Positions 34,452 through 43,558 of a stretch of DNA of 64,000 nucleotides are shown one piece after another. The position numbers and the translations under genes were made by a program. Numbering within the stretch: position 1 is the stretch's first letter; the number at the start of each line of letters is the position of its first letter. Under the pieces are notes generated by a model that made no database searches, was not told where the DNA came from, and worked only from the letters and a program-made list of their open reading frames with translations. Origin of the DNA: Actinoalloteichus_B caeruleus (lineage in GTDB: Bacteria; Actinomycetota; Actinomycetes; Mycobacteriales; Pseudonocardiaceae); NCBI RefSeq assembly GCF_000718005.1, contig NZ_JODV01000008.1; one strand, given 5' to 3'.

Positions 34452-35968
34452 CAGTGCTCCACACTTTCCACGGCCATCGTGGCGGCCAGGATGTTGTCCA
34501 GGGTGATGTCGGGTCCGCTGAACTCCGCGCGGATGCGGCCGCCGTGCAGGGCGACGACCCGGTCGCACACCAGGGGAAGTTCCTCGAGTTCTCCGGAGAC
34601 GAAGAGCACTCCGGCTCCGGCGGCGGCCAGTTCGCGTACCAGCCGGTAGATCTGGGCCTTGGCCTCGACGTCGACGCCTCGGGTGGGTTCGTCGAGCAGC
34701 AGGATGCGGCTCCCGGCGTGCAGCCACCGGCCGATGACGGCCTTCTGCTGGTTGCCCCCGCTGAGGTTGGTGATCGGCGTCTCGGGGCGCGCGGTCTTCA
34801 CCGAGAGCCGTTCCACGAGCGCGGTGGCGGCGGCGCGGACCCGGGACGGTGAGACGGCCGGTCCCCGGGAGACCGCCCGGAAGTCGGACATCACCATGTT
34901 CTCGTCGACTCCGAGCAGGGGGACGATGCCCTCCGCCTTCCGGTTCTCCGGGGTGAGCCCGACTCCCAGTTCCTTCATGCGCCGGGCGGAGGGGCGGTCG
35001 ACACGGCGGCCCTCGACCTCGACCGCACCCGAGTGGGGCGGGTCGAACCCGGCGATCGCCCGGAGCAGCTCGCTGCGGCCGGCGCCGAGCAGGCCGCCGA
35101 TCCCGAGGACCTCCCCCGCGTGCAGGTCGAGGGACACCGACTCGATCTTGGGTGGTACGACGAGGTCCCGGATGCTGAGCAGCGGGGTGCGGTTGCGGTC
35201 GATGGTCCTGGTCGCGGGCCGTTCCGCCGCGCTGGTCTCGCCTCCGAGCATCAGGCCGACGATCTGTTCGGTGGTGGCGTCGCGCGCGGGGACGGTTTCG
35301 ACGGTGCGGCCGTCGCGCATCACGGTGATGCTGTGCGCGACCTGGCGGATCTCGTCCAGCCGGTGGCTCACGTACACGACGGCGACGCCCCGGCCGGCGA
35401 TGCGGCGGACGACGTCGAGGACCATCTCGACCTCGTTGACCGCCAGCGCGGAGGTGGGTTCGTCGAGGATGAGCACCCCGGGTTGGCCGCGCACCCCGCG
35501 TGCGATCTCCACGAGCTGCTGTTCGGCGAGGGAGAGGGTCGCGACCATCCGGTCGGGGTCGATCCGCAGGTCGAGTTCGGCGAAGACCGCCGAGGCCTCG
35601 CGGCGCATCCCCTCGTAGTCGACGCGACCGCCCCGGCGTGGCCAGGCGCCGAGGAACAGGTTCTCGGCGACGGTCATCCAGGGGACGAGACTGAGTTCCT
35701 GGTAGACGGTGGACACCCCGAGTTCGGCGGCGCGGCGGACGCCGCCGTCGCCCAGCGGGGTGCCGCCGATGCGCACGTCCCCGGAGTCGGGGACGTCCAC
35801 ACCGGACAGCATGCGGATCAGGGTGGACTTGCCGGCGCCGTTCCGGCCGAGCAGCGCTCGGACCTCGCCGGCCCGGATCTCGAAGTCCGCGCCGGCGAGG
35901 GCGCGCACTCCCGGGTACTCCTTGGTCACGTTGCTCGCCTGGGCGGCGAGGACGTCGTTGTCGGTCAC
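34451..35968 (-). CDS. Sugar ABC transporter ATPase, two-domain RbsA type
   Basis: 505 residues with two ABC domains. The first has Walker A GRNGAGKST, signature LSLAEQQ and Walker B LILDEPTS; the second has the degenerate Walker A GLLGAGRSE, usual for RbsA/MglA, with signature LSGGNQQK and LLLDEPTRG. GTG at 35968 has GGAGC upstream. The gene starts 49 bp after the binding-protein stop and overlaps the permease. Two-domain ATPases of this type serve ribose, galactose and xylose importers, consistent with sugar uptake for galactonate metabolism. Confidence 0.93.
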   Translation of the reverse strand: MTDNDVLAAQASNVTKEYPGVRALAGADFEIRAGEVRALLGRNGAGKSTLIRMLSGVDVPDSGDVRIGGTPLGDGGVRRAAELGVSTVYQELSLVPWMTVAENLFLGAWPRRGGRVDYEGMRREASAVFAELDLRIDPDRMVATLSLAEQQLVEIARGVRGQPGVLILDEPTSALAVNEVEMVLDVVRRIAGRGVAVVYVSHRLDEIRQVAHSITVMRDGRTVETVPARDATTEQIVGLMLGGETSAAERPATRTIDRNRTPLLSIRDLVVPPKIESVSLDLHAGEVLGIGGLLGAGRSELLRAIAGFDPPHSGAVEVEGRRVDRPSARRMKELGVGLTPENRKAEGIVPLLGVDENMVMSDFRAVSRGPAVSPSRVRAAATALVERLSVKTARPETPITNLSGGNQQKAVIGRWLHAGSRILLLDEPTRGVDVEAKAQIYRLVRELAAAGAGVLFVSGELEELPLVCDRVVALHGGRIRAEFSGPDITLDNILAATMAVESVEH

Positions 35969-36017
35969 CACGTGCTCCGATCTCTGGCGAGAGGCGGGGA
36001 AGGACTGGGGGTCCGGG

Positions 36018-37016
36018 TCAGGGCAGCCCGTCCGGGTGGTTCTCCAGCCACTCCTGGCCGTCCTCCGGGGTGGTGTACAGCTCGATCGGCGCGGGGAGGA
36101 CGAACTCCTCCGGTTCGTCGCCGGCGAGGACGCGCTGCGCGGTCTCGGCGGCCATCCGGCCGACGGCGATGCCGGAGATGTCGACGTTGCCCTTGAGGAT
36201 GCTGTGGTCCACCAGGGCGTTGGCGGCCTCGGTGGACATGTCGCCGCCGAAGACGACGGTCTGGCCGACCTTGTTCCTGGCCTGCACGGCGCGGATCGCC
36301 CCGAGCGTCGCGCCGCCGGCCTGGCCGAAGAACGCGTCGAGGTCCGGGTGCGCGGTGAGGATCCGCTCGGCGACGTTGACTGCCTCGTCGATGGTGGAGC
36401 CCTGCTGGTTGGCCACGATCTCGGCGTCGGGGACCTTCGCGAAGAGGGCTTCCTCGAAGCCGAGGCGGCGTTGGACGCAGACCTCGACCTGTTCGCAGTT
36501 GACGACGCCGATCTTGGGGGCGGTGATGCCCTCGGCGAGGAAGTGGTCGGCGGCGGCGTCACCGAGGAGCCGGCCGAACTCGACGGGGTCACCGAGGATG
36601 AAGGCGGTGACGTACTCCTGGGCCGCTTCCTCGGCGATGCAGGTGTTGTAGCAGATGACCGGCACGCCGCTGCGGTGCGCGAGCCGGATGGCGGGGATGG
36701 AGGCCGTCTCGGACACCGGCGAGAGGACCAGCGCGTCGACCTTGGCGGAGCTCACGGTGTCGACGAAGGTGCTCTCGCGGGAGGCGTCACCCTGCGCGTT
36801 GAGCTCCAGGAGCTGGATGCTGCGACCCGCCTCGGCGGCCTCGTCCTGCATGCCCTTGCGGACCCCGGCGTAGTAGCCCTGGGCGTCCATGTAGACGACA
36901 CCGAAGCGGCCGCCCTCCCCGATCCTGGTGCCGCAGCCCGCCAGGGCCAGCGTCGCGGCGAGCAGGGCGACCAGTGCGGACACCGTCCGTCGGCGGCCCC
37001 TCGCGATCGTCGTCAT
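36018..37016 (-). CDS. Sugar ABC transporter substrate-binding lipoprotein
   Basis: 332 residues. A lipoprotein signal peptide with lipobox LALAGCG (Cys about residue 28) is followed by a periplasmic-binding-protein type 1 domain (GVVYMDAQGYYAGVRKG, VDALVLSPVSE, GDPVEFGRLLGDAAADHF, FFGQAGGATLGAIRAVQ, GNVDISGIAVGRMAAE). It would sit on the outer face of the membrane and hand sugar to the permease. ATG at 37016 follows GAAGGAGAG. It is the first gene of the operon, behind the promoter at 37069-37098. The ligand is not known; related proteins bind galactofuranose, ribose or polyols. Confidence 0.92.
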   Translation of the reverse strand: MTTIARGRRRTVSALVALLAATLALAGCGTRIGEGGRFGVVYMDAQGYYAGVRKGMQDEAAEAGRSIQLLELNAQGDASRESTFVDTVSSAKVDALVLSPVSETASIPAIRLAHRSGVPVICYNTCIAEEAAQEYVTAFILGDPVEFGRLLGDAAADHFLAEGITAPKIGVVNCEQVEVCVQRRLGFEEALFAKVPDAEIVANQQGSTIDEAVNVAERILTAHPDLDAFFGQAGGATLGAIRAVQARNKVGQTVVFGGDMSTEAANALVDHSILKGNVDISGIAVGRMAAETAQRVLAGDEPEEFVLPAPIELYTTPEDGQEWLENHPDGLP

Positions 37017-37068
37017 CGGCTCTCCTTCGAACCTCGCGTCCGCGGCCCCGGTGCCACGGTTGCGGGGA

Positions 37069-37098
37069 AGTATTGGCCGCCAACGGACACCAGGTCAA
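37069..37098 (-). promoter_or_regulatory. Sigma-A-type promoter of the sugar/galactonate operon
   Basis: On the minus strand TTGACC (37098-37093) is followed after 18 bp by AATACT (37074-37069), both close to the sigma-A consensus. Transcription would start near 37062, giving a leader of about 45 nt that contains the ribosome binding site of the binding-protein gene. It is the clearest promoter in the window. Confidence 0.7.
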
Positions 37099-37103
37099 GA
37101 AAA

Positions 37104-37123
37104 AATACTAATTAATTAATACT
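37104..37123. promoter_or_regulatory. AT-rich 20-bp imperfect palindrome, candidate DgoR operator
   Basis: AATACTAATTAATTAATACT reads 16 of 20 positions the same on both strands and is centred on ATTAATTAAT. In a GC-rich region it stands out strongly. Its edge lies 5 bp upstream of the -35 box, so a bound protein could block or assist RNA polymerase. GntR/FCD regulators of sugar acids use AT-rich palindromes, which makes DgoR at 29270-30085 the first candidate. Confidence 0.55.
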
Positions 37124-37544
37124 GTCACCGCAGGTCGTGGATCAGTCACCGACAGCGGCGAGCGGCGGCCGGGTCCGAGGTCCGCCGGCTGGGCCCGACG
37201 TCATCCGGCGTCGTGGAACCCGCGTCCGCCGACCGCGCGCGGACGATGGGGCGCCGCGGCGCGCGGTGGACACCCGATCGGCGGGCCGGCTCGCCCTCGA
37301 CCGCCAGGTCGGGACACCGGGGGCACCGCAGCCCTGGAACGCGTCCCGGCGCCCCCGAGGGCGGGGCGTCCCCACGGTCCGAGGTCTCCGCCACGACGGG
37401 GAGCGCGCGCTCAGCTGGTCCGCCGCGGCGGGCGCACGGCGGGAGCGCCAGGAGTCGACGGCGAGCGCCGCCGGGCCTCGACCGGGGCTCGTCCGGCGCG
37501 GCACCCCGTCCGCGCCCCCTCCGGAGGGCCGGGGGCGGGGCGTC
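37124..37544. other. Intergenic region
   Basis: 421 bp between the galactonate promoter and the stop of a small minus-strand gene. I see no supported gene; the frames here are Arg/Pro/Ala-rich shadows. Confidence 0.45.
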
Positions 37545-37880
37545 TCAGAAGAGGGAGTCCTGGGCGTCGTCGAAGCTCAGCTGCCGGGCCGAACGGGACA
37601 CGAGATCGGTGACCCCGACCGCGCCGGACCGCCGGCAGCGCCGACACGTCACCCCGTCCCCCGTCGGGTGGAAGGTGGTGAAGTCCCAGGTCCCGCTCCC
37701 CACGTGGCAGGCGGGAGCCGGGACCTCGACACCACCGACCCACCGCTGGAGCCGCACCGCGTGCACCGTCGAGGACGCTCCGAGCCGCCCGTTCCGGCGG
37801 TGGAACCCCGCGCGTGCCCGCTCGGCGGTCCCCGCGAGCAACGCACCCAACTGGTCGGTCTCCGGCGTCCATCCCGTCAC
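37545..37880 (-). CDS. Small conserved-looking protein with Cys/His residues
   Basis: This 111-residue protein of unknown function has an orderly pattern (STVHAVRLQRWVGG, VPAPACHVGSGTWDF, TTFHPTGDGVTCRRCRR) with one single Cys, two His and a CxxC that together could bind one zinc. I recall similar short proteins in other actinobacteria but cannot name the family. The start is uncertain: GTG at 37880 has GGGGAG directly before it, and an upstream GTG is possible. It is divergent from the large secreted protein at 38105. Confidence 0.6.
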   Translation of the reverse strand: MTGWTPETDQLGALLAGTAERARAGFHRRNGRLGASSTVHAVRLQRWVGGVEVPAPACHVGSGTWDFTTFHPTGDGVTCRRCRRSGAVGVTDLVSRSARQLSFDDAQDSLF

Positions 37881-38104
37881 CTCCCCAGGATGGCCCCTCC
37901 CCCACCGCCCCGAACGGCGGGGGCCACCGCTCACCCGACCGGTGCCACCGCCGATCCGATGTGTGAACCGCGTGAGTGTTAGCCGGCCGTTCACCACCTG
38001 ATCAACGACCACCGCGCCACGGTTCACCCGGGCTGTCGAGGGTTGGCAGCTGTCAGCGCGCCGCCGACACGGGCCGGCGCACTTCCGCAGCCAAGGGAGC
38101 ACAC

Positions 38105-41100
38105 ATGAGCCGCCGGCTCGGAGTTCCACGACCACTACCGGCGGCACTGGCCGCCGCGCTGGCGATCCCCCTGGTCGTCATCGCCCCTGGTGAGCAGGCC
38201 AGCGCCGGCGGCACGCCGGACGTCCGGATCAGCGAACTCGCCAACGGGGGCCCCGGAGGGACGAACGACGACTTCCTCGAACTGACGAACTACGGCGACG
38301 CCGAGGCCGATCTCACCGGGTGGTGGGTGTTCCGCTGCTCCGGGGAGGGCGCGCACGTGAGCAGCCCGCAGGTGCCGCCGCTCGACGGCGTCCGACTGGC
38401 CCCCGGCGAGAGCTACCTCATCACCCGGTCGGGCAACGCCAGCACCATCGAGGACCCGGACGCCCGGTACGACGTCAGCTTCAACAACAACGGGTTCGGC
38501 GTGTACCTGGAGGACGCCGAGCACCGCATGGTGGACTCGGTCGGCGTCTACCCCGCGCACGTGCACAGCGACTGCGCCCAGGGCGCCAACATCCCGAACA
38601 CGCTCGACTACAAGCGGGCGCAGAGCTGGCAGCGGGTGTCCTCCACCGGGAACAACGCCGCCGACTTCATCGCCGCCCGCCGCACACCCGGAGCGCCGAA
38701 CGCGACCACTCCCGACGAGGGGGCGCGCCCGGGTGACGTCCTGTTCAGCGAGGTCGCCAACGGAGGGCCCGGCGGCACCAACGACGACTTCGTCGAGCTC
38801 GCCAACTTCGGGGACGAGCCCGTGGACATCACCGGCTGGAGCTTCTACCGGTGCACCGCCACGGGCCGCCGGGACGCCGGCACCCGCCAGCTGGACCCGC
38901 TGCCCGAGAAGGTCCTCCAACCGGGCGAGACCTACGTGATCAGCCGGGCCGGCTCGGCGTCGACGGTGGAGGACCCGGACGCGCGCTACGGCGTCAGCTT
39001 CAACGACGCCGGCTTCGGCGCGCTGCTGGAGGACGCCGACGGTGCCGTCGTCGACGCGGTGTCGGTCTACGACCACCTGGACAGCGCCTGCGCCCAGGGC
39101 GAACGCCTGCCGAACACCCTCGACTACGGGTACGGCGAGAGCTACCAGCGCCACCGCTCCACCGGGGACAACCGGGCGGACTTCGTCAAGGCACCCCGCA
39201 CACCCGGCGAGCTGGTCATCCACGACCCGGAGGACCTGGTCGAGGAGCCCTTCGAGTTCGGCCCGGTGCGCATCAGCGAGTTCGCCAACGCCGGTCCGGG
39301 TGGCACGAACGACGACTTCGTCGAGATCGCGAACTACGGTGACGAGCCGGTGAGCATCGACGGGTGGTCGCTGCACCGCTGCGCCGGCACCGGGCGTCGG
39401 GTCACCACGCCGCAGTTCACCGCCCCGGCGGGCACGACCCTCGCCCCCGGTGAGACCTTCCTGGCCGCCCGCGCCGGCTCGGAGCTCGCCGACGTCGCCA
39501 ACACCACCTACCCGACGAGCCTGAACGACGACGGTTACGGCGTGTGGCTCCAGGACGCGGACGAGCGGCTGGTCGACGCCGCCGGTGCCTACGTCCGCAC
39601 CGCCGACTTCGGGTACCAGGACGTCACCAGCCCCTGCGTGCTCGGGTTGGCCCTGCACAACTCGCTGCTGACCTCCGAGGGGGAGAGCTACCAGCGGGCG
39701 CGCTCGACCGGGGACAACGTCGCCGACTTCGCCAAGGCGCCCCGCACTCCGGGCGAGTTGGCGACCCCGGAGCCCCGGGACCCGGCGGTGCCCGACCCGG
39801 CCGATCTGGAGCCGGTGGAGCTGGACACCCGGGCCCGGCCCTGGACGCCCGAGCTGGGCGGACCGGCGGATGGCGCGGTCGTGGACCGGGACGCGGAGCT
39901 GACGAGCCGGGTGCACCACCCCAACGGCGACACGATGCGGGTCTCCTTCCGGGGCGCCCCGGTGATCCCGGTGGTGGACTCGGCCACCAAGTCCTTCACC
40001 GGCGCCACGTCCGAGGCTCCCCCGAGCGTCCTCCGGGTTCCCGGGGAGGAGCGGGTGGGACGTCCGCACGTCCCCGGGGCTCCCGGTGCCGAACCGCTGG
40101 TGAGCGAGGACCGCTCCGGTGACTTCCCCTTCCAGCGCTTCGAACTGGTCGTCGGCGAACACCTCCGGGACGTCCCGGAGTTCCACGTGAGCTGGTCGGG
40201 GCGTTCCAGCGGCCGCAACGAGCTCCAGCTGAGGGCGTGGGACCACCGCGCCGGGCAGTGGACGCTGTTGGACGCGGGGGCTGGCGTCGACGGGGAGGAG
40301 ATCGGCCTGCTGGGCCGGGTTGACGTGTCGAGCATGGTCCGGGGCCGGACGGTGAACCTGCTCGTGCAGGACGGCCCCCGGACCGGTGAGTCCTTCGGTG
40401 GCTCGGAGGAGCCGAACCAGGAGTTCGCCAACCCCCACGAGTACGACTTCTCCGTCGCGCACGTCACGGACACCCAGTTCCTCGCCGAGGACTTCCGCGA
40501 GGCCTACACGGCGATCAACTCCTGGCTGGTGGCCAACCAGGAGGCCAGGAAGATCGACTACTCGTTCCACACCGGCGACATCATCGAGACCTGGATCCGC
40601 GGCGTCGACCGCGAGGAACGGGCCCGCCACGAGTTCGAGTTCGCCTCCGACGCTCAGCGGCTGCTCGACGACGCGGACCTGCCCAACGGCATCCTGCCCG
40701 GCAACCACGACAACAAGTGGGGCCTGACCAACGACCTGTACAACGAGTACTTCGGGCCGGACCGCTACGAGGACAAGCCGTGGTGGGGTGGGTCGTGGCG
40801 CGAGGGCGACAACAGCAGCCACTACGACCTCGTCGAGGCCGGCGGGCTGGACTTCCTGATGCTCAGCGTCGGCTACTTCGCCGACCCGGAGGAGATCGCC
40901 TGGGCCCGTCGGGTCATCGAGGCGCACCCGGACCACAACGTCATCCTCGGCACCCACGAGTACCTGCGGCCGGAGGGCGAGCGCGCCACCCGGGAGAACG
41001 GGCGGTGGACCGCCCAGGGCGACGTCTTCTGGGACGAGCTCGTCGAACCGCACGACAACGTGTTCCTGGTGCTGTCCGGCCACTTCCACGGCGTGTCCAC

Positions 41101-41563
41101 CGTCGTCCAGCACGAGGTCGGCGATGGTGACCGGACCGTGGTCGAGATGCTCGCCGACTACCAGGCGTTCGAGGTGGACGGGCAGCGCAGGACCGGGTTC
41201 CTGCGCCTGCTCCAGTTCGACGCCGACGCCGGGCGGATGGCGGTGAACACCTACTCCCCGTCGCTGGGCGAGCACAACTCGTGGGAGTACGACGGCGAGG
41301 GCCGCTACGGCGACGCCGACGACGAGTTCGTGCTGGACGTCGACCTCCTGACCCCCAGGAAGGTGGAGACCACCGGTCTCGGGCTGCTCAGGCCCGTGGC
41401 GGAGATCGGCACCGTCCCCACCGAGTCGGGGCGGGAGGCGGCCCTGGAGTGGAGCGGGCTGCGAGAGGGCACCCGCTACGCCTGGTTCGCCGAGGTGAGC
41501 GACGCCGAGGGCGTGACGGCCCGCTCCGCGGTCCGGGGGTTCACCACCAGCGGCGGGCGCTGA
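38105..41563 (+). CDS. Secreted protein with three lamin-tail domains and a metallophosphoesterase
   Basis: 1152 residues. A Sec signal peptide (hydrophobic 13-28, Ala-rich cleavage near 35) is followed by three lamin-tail domains of about 170 residues starting at about 40, 212 and 387; each opens with a near-identical ELANGGPGGTNDDF-type motif and closes with the AQGxxxPNTLDY and STGxNxADF motifs. A calcineurin-type phosphoesterase follows (about 775-1060): DTQF, HTGDII, GNHDN at about 865, GTHE and SGHFHG at about 991, the usual metal ligands. A short FN3-like end (1094-1152) completes it. ATG at 38105 follows GGGAGC. Lamin-tail domains are thought to help bind cell surface or DNA; the phosphoesterase substrate is unknown. 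Confidence 0.9.
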   Translation: MSRRLGVPRPLPAALAAALAIPLVVIAPGEQASAGGTPDVRISELANGGPGGTNDDFLELTNYGDAEADLTGWWVFRCSGEGAHVSSPQVPPLDGVRLAPGESYLITRSGNASTIEDPDARYDVSFNNNGFGVYLEDAEHRMVDSVGVYPAHVHSDCAQGANIPNTLDYKRAQSWQRVSSTGNNAADFIAARRTPGAPNATTPDEGARPGDVLFSEVANGGPGGTNDDFVELANFGDEPVDITGWSFYRCTATGRRDAGTRQLDPLPEKVLQPGETYVISRAGSASTVEDPDARYGVSFNDAGFGALLEDADGAVVDAVSVYDHLDSACAQGERLPNTLDYGYGESYQRHRSTGDNRADFVKAPRTPGELVIHDPEDLVEEPFEFGPVRISEFANAGPGGTNDDFVEIANYGDEPVSIDGWSLHRCAGTGRRVTTPQFTAPAGTTLAPGETFLAARAGSELADVANTTYPTSLNDDGYGVWLQDADERLVDAAGAYVRTADFGYQDVTSPCVLGLALHNSLLTSEGESYQRARSTGDNVADFAKAPRTPGELATPEPRDPAVPDPADLEPVELDTRARPWTPELGGPADGAVVDRDAELTSRVHHPNGDTMRVSFRGAPVIPVVDSATKSFTGATSEAPPSVLRVPGEERVGRPHVPGAPGAEPLVSEDRSGDFPFQRFELVVGEHLRDVPEFHVSWSGRSSGRNELQLRAWDHRAGQWTLLDAGAGVDGEEIGLLGRVDVSSMVRGRTVNLLVQDGPRTGESFGGSEEPNQEFANPHEYDFSVAHVTDTQFLAEDFREAYTAINSWLVANQEARKIDYSFHTGDIIETWIRGVDREERARHEFEFASDAQRLLDDADLPNGILPGNHDNKWGLTNDLYNEYFGPDRYEDKPWWGGSWREGDNSSHYDLVEAGGLDFLMLSVGYFADPEEIAWARRVIEAHPDHNVILGTHEYLRPEGERATRENGRWTAQGDVFWDELVEPHDNVFLVLSGHFHGVSTVVQHEVGDGDRTVVEMLADYQAFEVDGQRRTGFLRLLQFDADAGRMAVNTYSPSLGEHNSWEYDGEGRYGDADDEFVLDVDLLTPRKVETTGLGLLRPVAEIGTVPTESGREAALEWSGLREGTRYAWFAEVSDAEGVTARSAVRGFTTSGGR

Positions 41564-41578
41564 CCCGGAGAGGCGAGT

Positions 41579-41607
41579 GGGGGCTCCCCGGCCACCGGGG
41601 AGCCCCC
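41579..41607 (+). terminator. Hairpin terminator after the lamin-tail/phosphoesterase gene
   Basis: A perfect 13-bp stem (arms 41579-41591 and 41595-41607) closes on a 3-nt loop CCA, 16 bp after the stop codon. There is no T-run, as usual in GC-rich actinobacteria, but the stem is nearly all G-C. Confidence 0.85.
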
Positions 41608-41859
41608 GTCCGCGCCTCCCGGCGGCGGGGTTCCCGGACCGCCGGGAGGCCGACACGCGAGGTGATCGACGGGCGGTCGGGAGGTGGATGTGATTCACTG
41701 TCGTCGGTCGTCGTTTTGTGTTCGTGTGACGCGCTCGCGAAACGTCGTGGTGGGCATGTGGTTTTCCTCAAGGCAGAGTCGGGGAACGCTCCCGTCTGAG
41801 ACGACCCGGGTCGCGGCACCGGCGGCGACACGTACACGCCATCCACAGAGGAGACAGGC
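41608..41859 (+). promoter_or_regulatory. Leader region of the cold-shock gene
   Basis: 252 bp upstream of cspA with lower GC from about 41690 (GTGATTCACTG, TTTTGTGTTCG). It must hold the cspA promoter and 5' leader. Cold-shock messages often have long structured leaders that act as thermosensors; no specific structure can be proposed from sequence alone, and no promoter boxes are assigned. The ribosome binding site is GAGGAGAC before 41860. Confidence 0.4.
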
Positions 41860-42063
41860 ATGGCTCAGGGCACCGTGAAGTGGTTCAACTCCGAGAAGGG
41901 CTTCGGCTTCATCGCCCCCGAGGACGGCGGTCCCGACGTCTTCGTGCACTACTCGGAGATCCAGGGCAACGGCTTCCGCACCCTGGAGGAGAACCAGCGG
42001 GTCAGCTTCGAGGTCGGCCAGGGCACGCGCGGCCCGCAGGCCACCGGCGTGAGCGTCATCTGA
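41860..42063 (+). CDS. cspA: Cold-shock protein, CspA family
   Basis: 67 residues, a single five-stranded OB fold. RNP-1-like KGFGFI and RNP-2-like VFVHY motifs that bind single-stranded nucleic acid are present, along with WFN and the end TGVSVI. Acts as an RNA chaperone. ATG at 41860 follows GAGGAGACAGGC. It is single-gene, with terminators on both sides (41579-41607 upstream, 42077-42120 downstream). Confidence 0.97.
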   Translation: MAQGTVKWFNSEKGFGFIAPEDGGPDVFVHYSEIQGNGFRTLEENQRVSFEVGQGTRGPQATGVSVI

Positions 42064-42076
42064 GGCTTCGTCAACG

Positions 42077-42120
42077 ACGGCGAGGGCGCGTTTCCCCCCG
42101 GGGGAGCGCGCCCTCGCCGT
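42077..42120 (+). terminator. Hairpin terminator after cspA
   Basis: A perfect 14-bp stem ACGGCGAGGGCGCG (42077-42090) with CGCGCCCTCGCCGT (42107-42120) on a 16-nt loop, starting 13 bp after the stop. The loop itself contains complementary CCCCC and GGGGG that would extend the stem. Confidence 0.85.
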
Positions 42121-43558
42121 GTCCGGGGACCTCGTAGCCGCATCCCCGCCCCGCGACGGCTCCTCGTTCGCCCCGAGCCCGCCTGAGCTCGGGCCACCTG
42201 CCGTCGTCCGGCCTCGGGGCGTCCGTGCCCCGCGCCAGGCCCGGGGACGAGACGCGGCCGGGGGGTGCCGGGCCCGTCCCGGAACGGGTCCCCACGGCCG
42301 GTGGCCTTCGCGCGTGGTGATCGCGAGCGCCCAGCCCGACCCGTGGACCGCCAGTCCCGGCCCCGGGGGCGGGGCGGTCGGCCTCGGGTGAGACGGCTCG
42401 TGCCGACACCGGATCCGGTCCGACGACGCCGCTCCCCGGCGTCCGCGTCGCGGAGGGGGCGACCGGACGTGGTGCTGGCACCACCTCCACCGTGCCGGGA
42501 CGGTCCCCGGGGACCGCGCGGACGACCTCGACCCCTGGCGGCACGAGGACGCGTGGTCCGCCCCCGGCCCCGGCACGCCGACCAGGTGCGACCACGTGAT
42601 TCACCGGCCACGTCCCGATCCGACCCCGGAGCGCGGGGAAAACGAACACGATATGCACCCGGCCGCCAGTTCTCTCCTCCGAAAGAAGGAACAACGGCGG
42701 CGTTCCCGCCAGCCCCCGTTCTACTATTTCACCCGTCCGGACGACACATTTCCCGTCTCATTTCGCCGGGCACGACGAAGCCCACTCCGTCACTCCGGGT
42801 CACCACCTGGCGGCTCGTGTCGCGCCTCCCGCCGGCGGCGGGAGGCGCTCCCGGTGGCGGGTCGCGAAGGCCTCGACGGACACGGCAAGACTCTCACCTG
42901 GGCGAACATCCACGCGACAGGGGGCATGGGCCTTCCCCGATCACCCCATCCCGGCCAGCGGTCCGGCCTCCCCCCGCGTCCACCGACCGTGACACTCCCA
43001 CCACCAGGACGAGGACTACCTCCTTCCCGCGCGGAAGTCGTAGAGTTCCGAAGAGGCGACCGCCGAGAAAACTGGTGGGAAGCGAAACAATGCTGTTCTC
43101 ACGCATCGGTCCGGGTGCGGGGACGTTTCTCGGCGAGGAGCGACCGGTTGTGTTCTCTCTGCTGGTGGGCCGCCGGACGAGTCCACCTCCTCGCCGTGGC
43201 GCGGCACACCGCGCGGCCGGTCCCACTCCGCCGGTGAGAGGTGCCGCCACCGGCACCGGGCACGGGCCGAGCACTGCCGAGACGTCCGCTAGGCGACCTC
43301 GTCCCGGTTCGTGGCCCTCCTCCAACGGCCGGCCCGGCCCGGTTCCTCCGCGAGGAGACGGTTCCGCCCCCGAGTTCGACGGTCAGGCCGCTGGCGAGCA
43401 GGCCCGCCTCCCGTCCCCGGCTCGCCCGTGCCCCCGGGTCGGCGGCCGCGACCGGGGCGGCGCATCCCAGGTGAGTTCCGTGCGTTCCACCCGATCCGCA
43501 CCGCAGGACCGTCGGACCACGGTGGGCGGTCGGCCACCGTGGCGTTGGAGGAGCACCG
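42121..43558. other. Long gene-poor region
   Basis: 1438 bp without a supported gene. Frames crossing it are Arg/Pro-rich on both strands. From about 42600 to 43160 the composition falls to lower GC, with A-rich stretches near 42640-42740, unlike the rest of the window. It holds the inverted repeat at 43061-43135 described separately. The next gene is the UPF0104 protein at 43559, so this may contain its promoter, a structured RNA or eroded genes. Confidence 0.45.
43061..43135. repeat. Inverted repeat with 55-nt centre
   Basis: Perfect 10-bp arms CGCCGAGAAA (43061-43070) and TTTCTCGGCG (43126-43135) enclose 55 bp. The A-rich end of the arm faces the loop, so it is not a conventional terminator. 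It could fold as an RNA stem in a transcript from either strand, or be a protein site. Confidence 0.45.

Noticed and set aside
38135..41698. A minus-strand open frame of 1187 codons across the lamin-tail gene
   Set aside because: Antisense to a gene with a signal peptide, three domains and metal ligands; low-complexity translation and no ribosome binding site.
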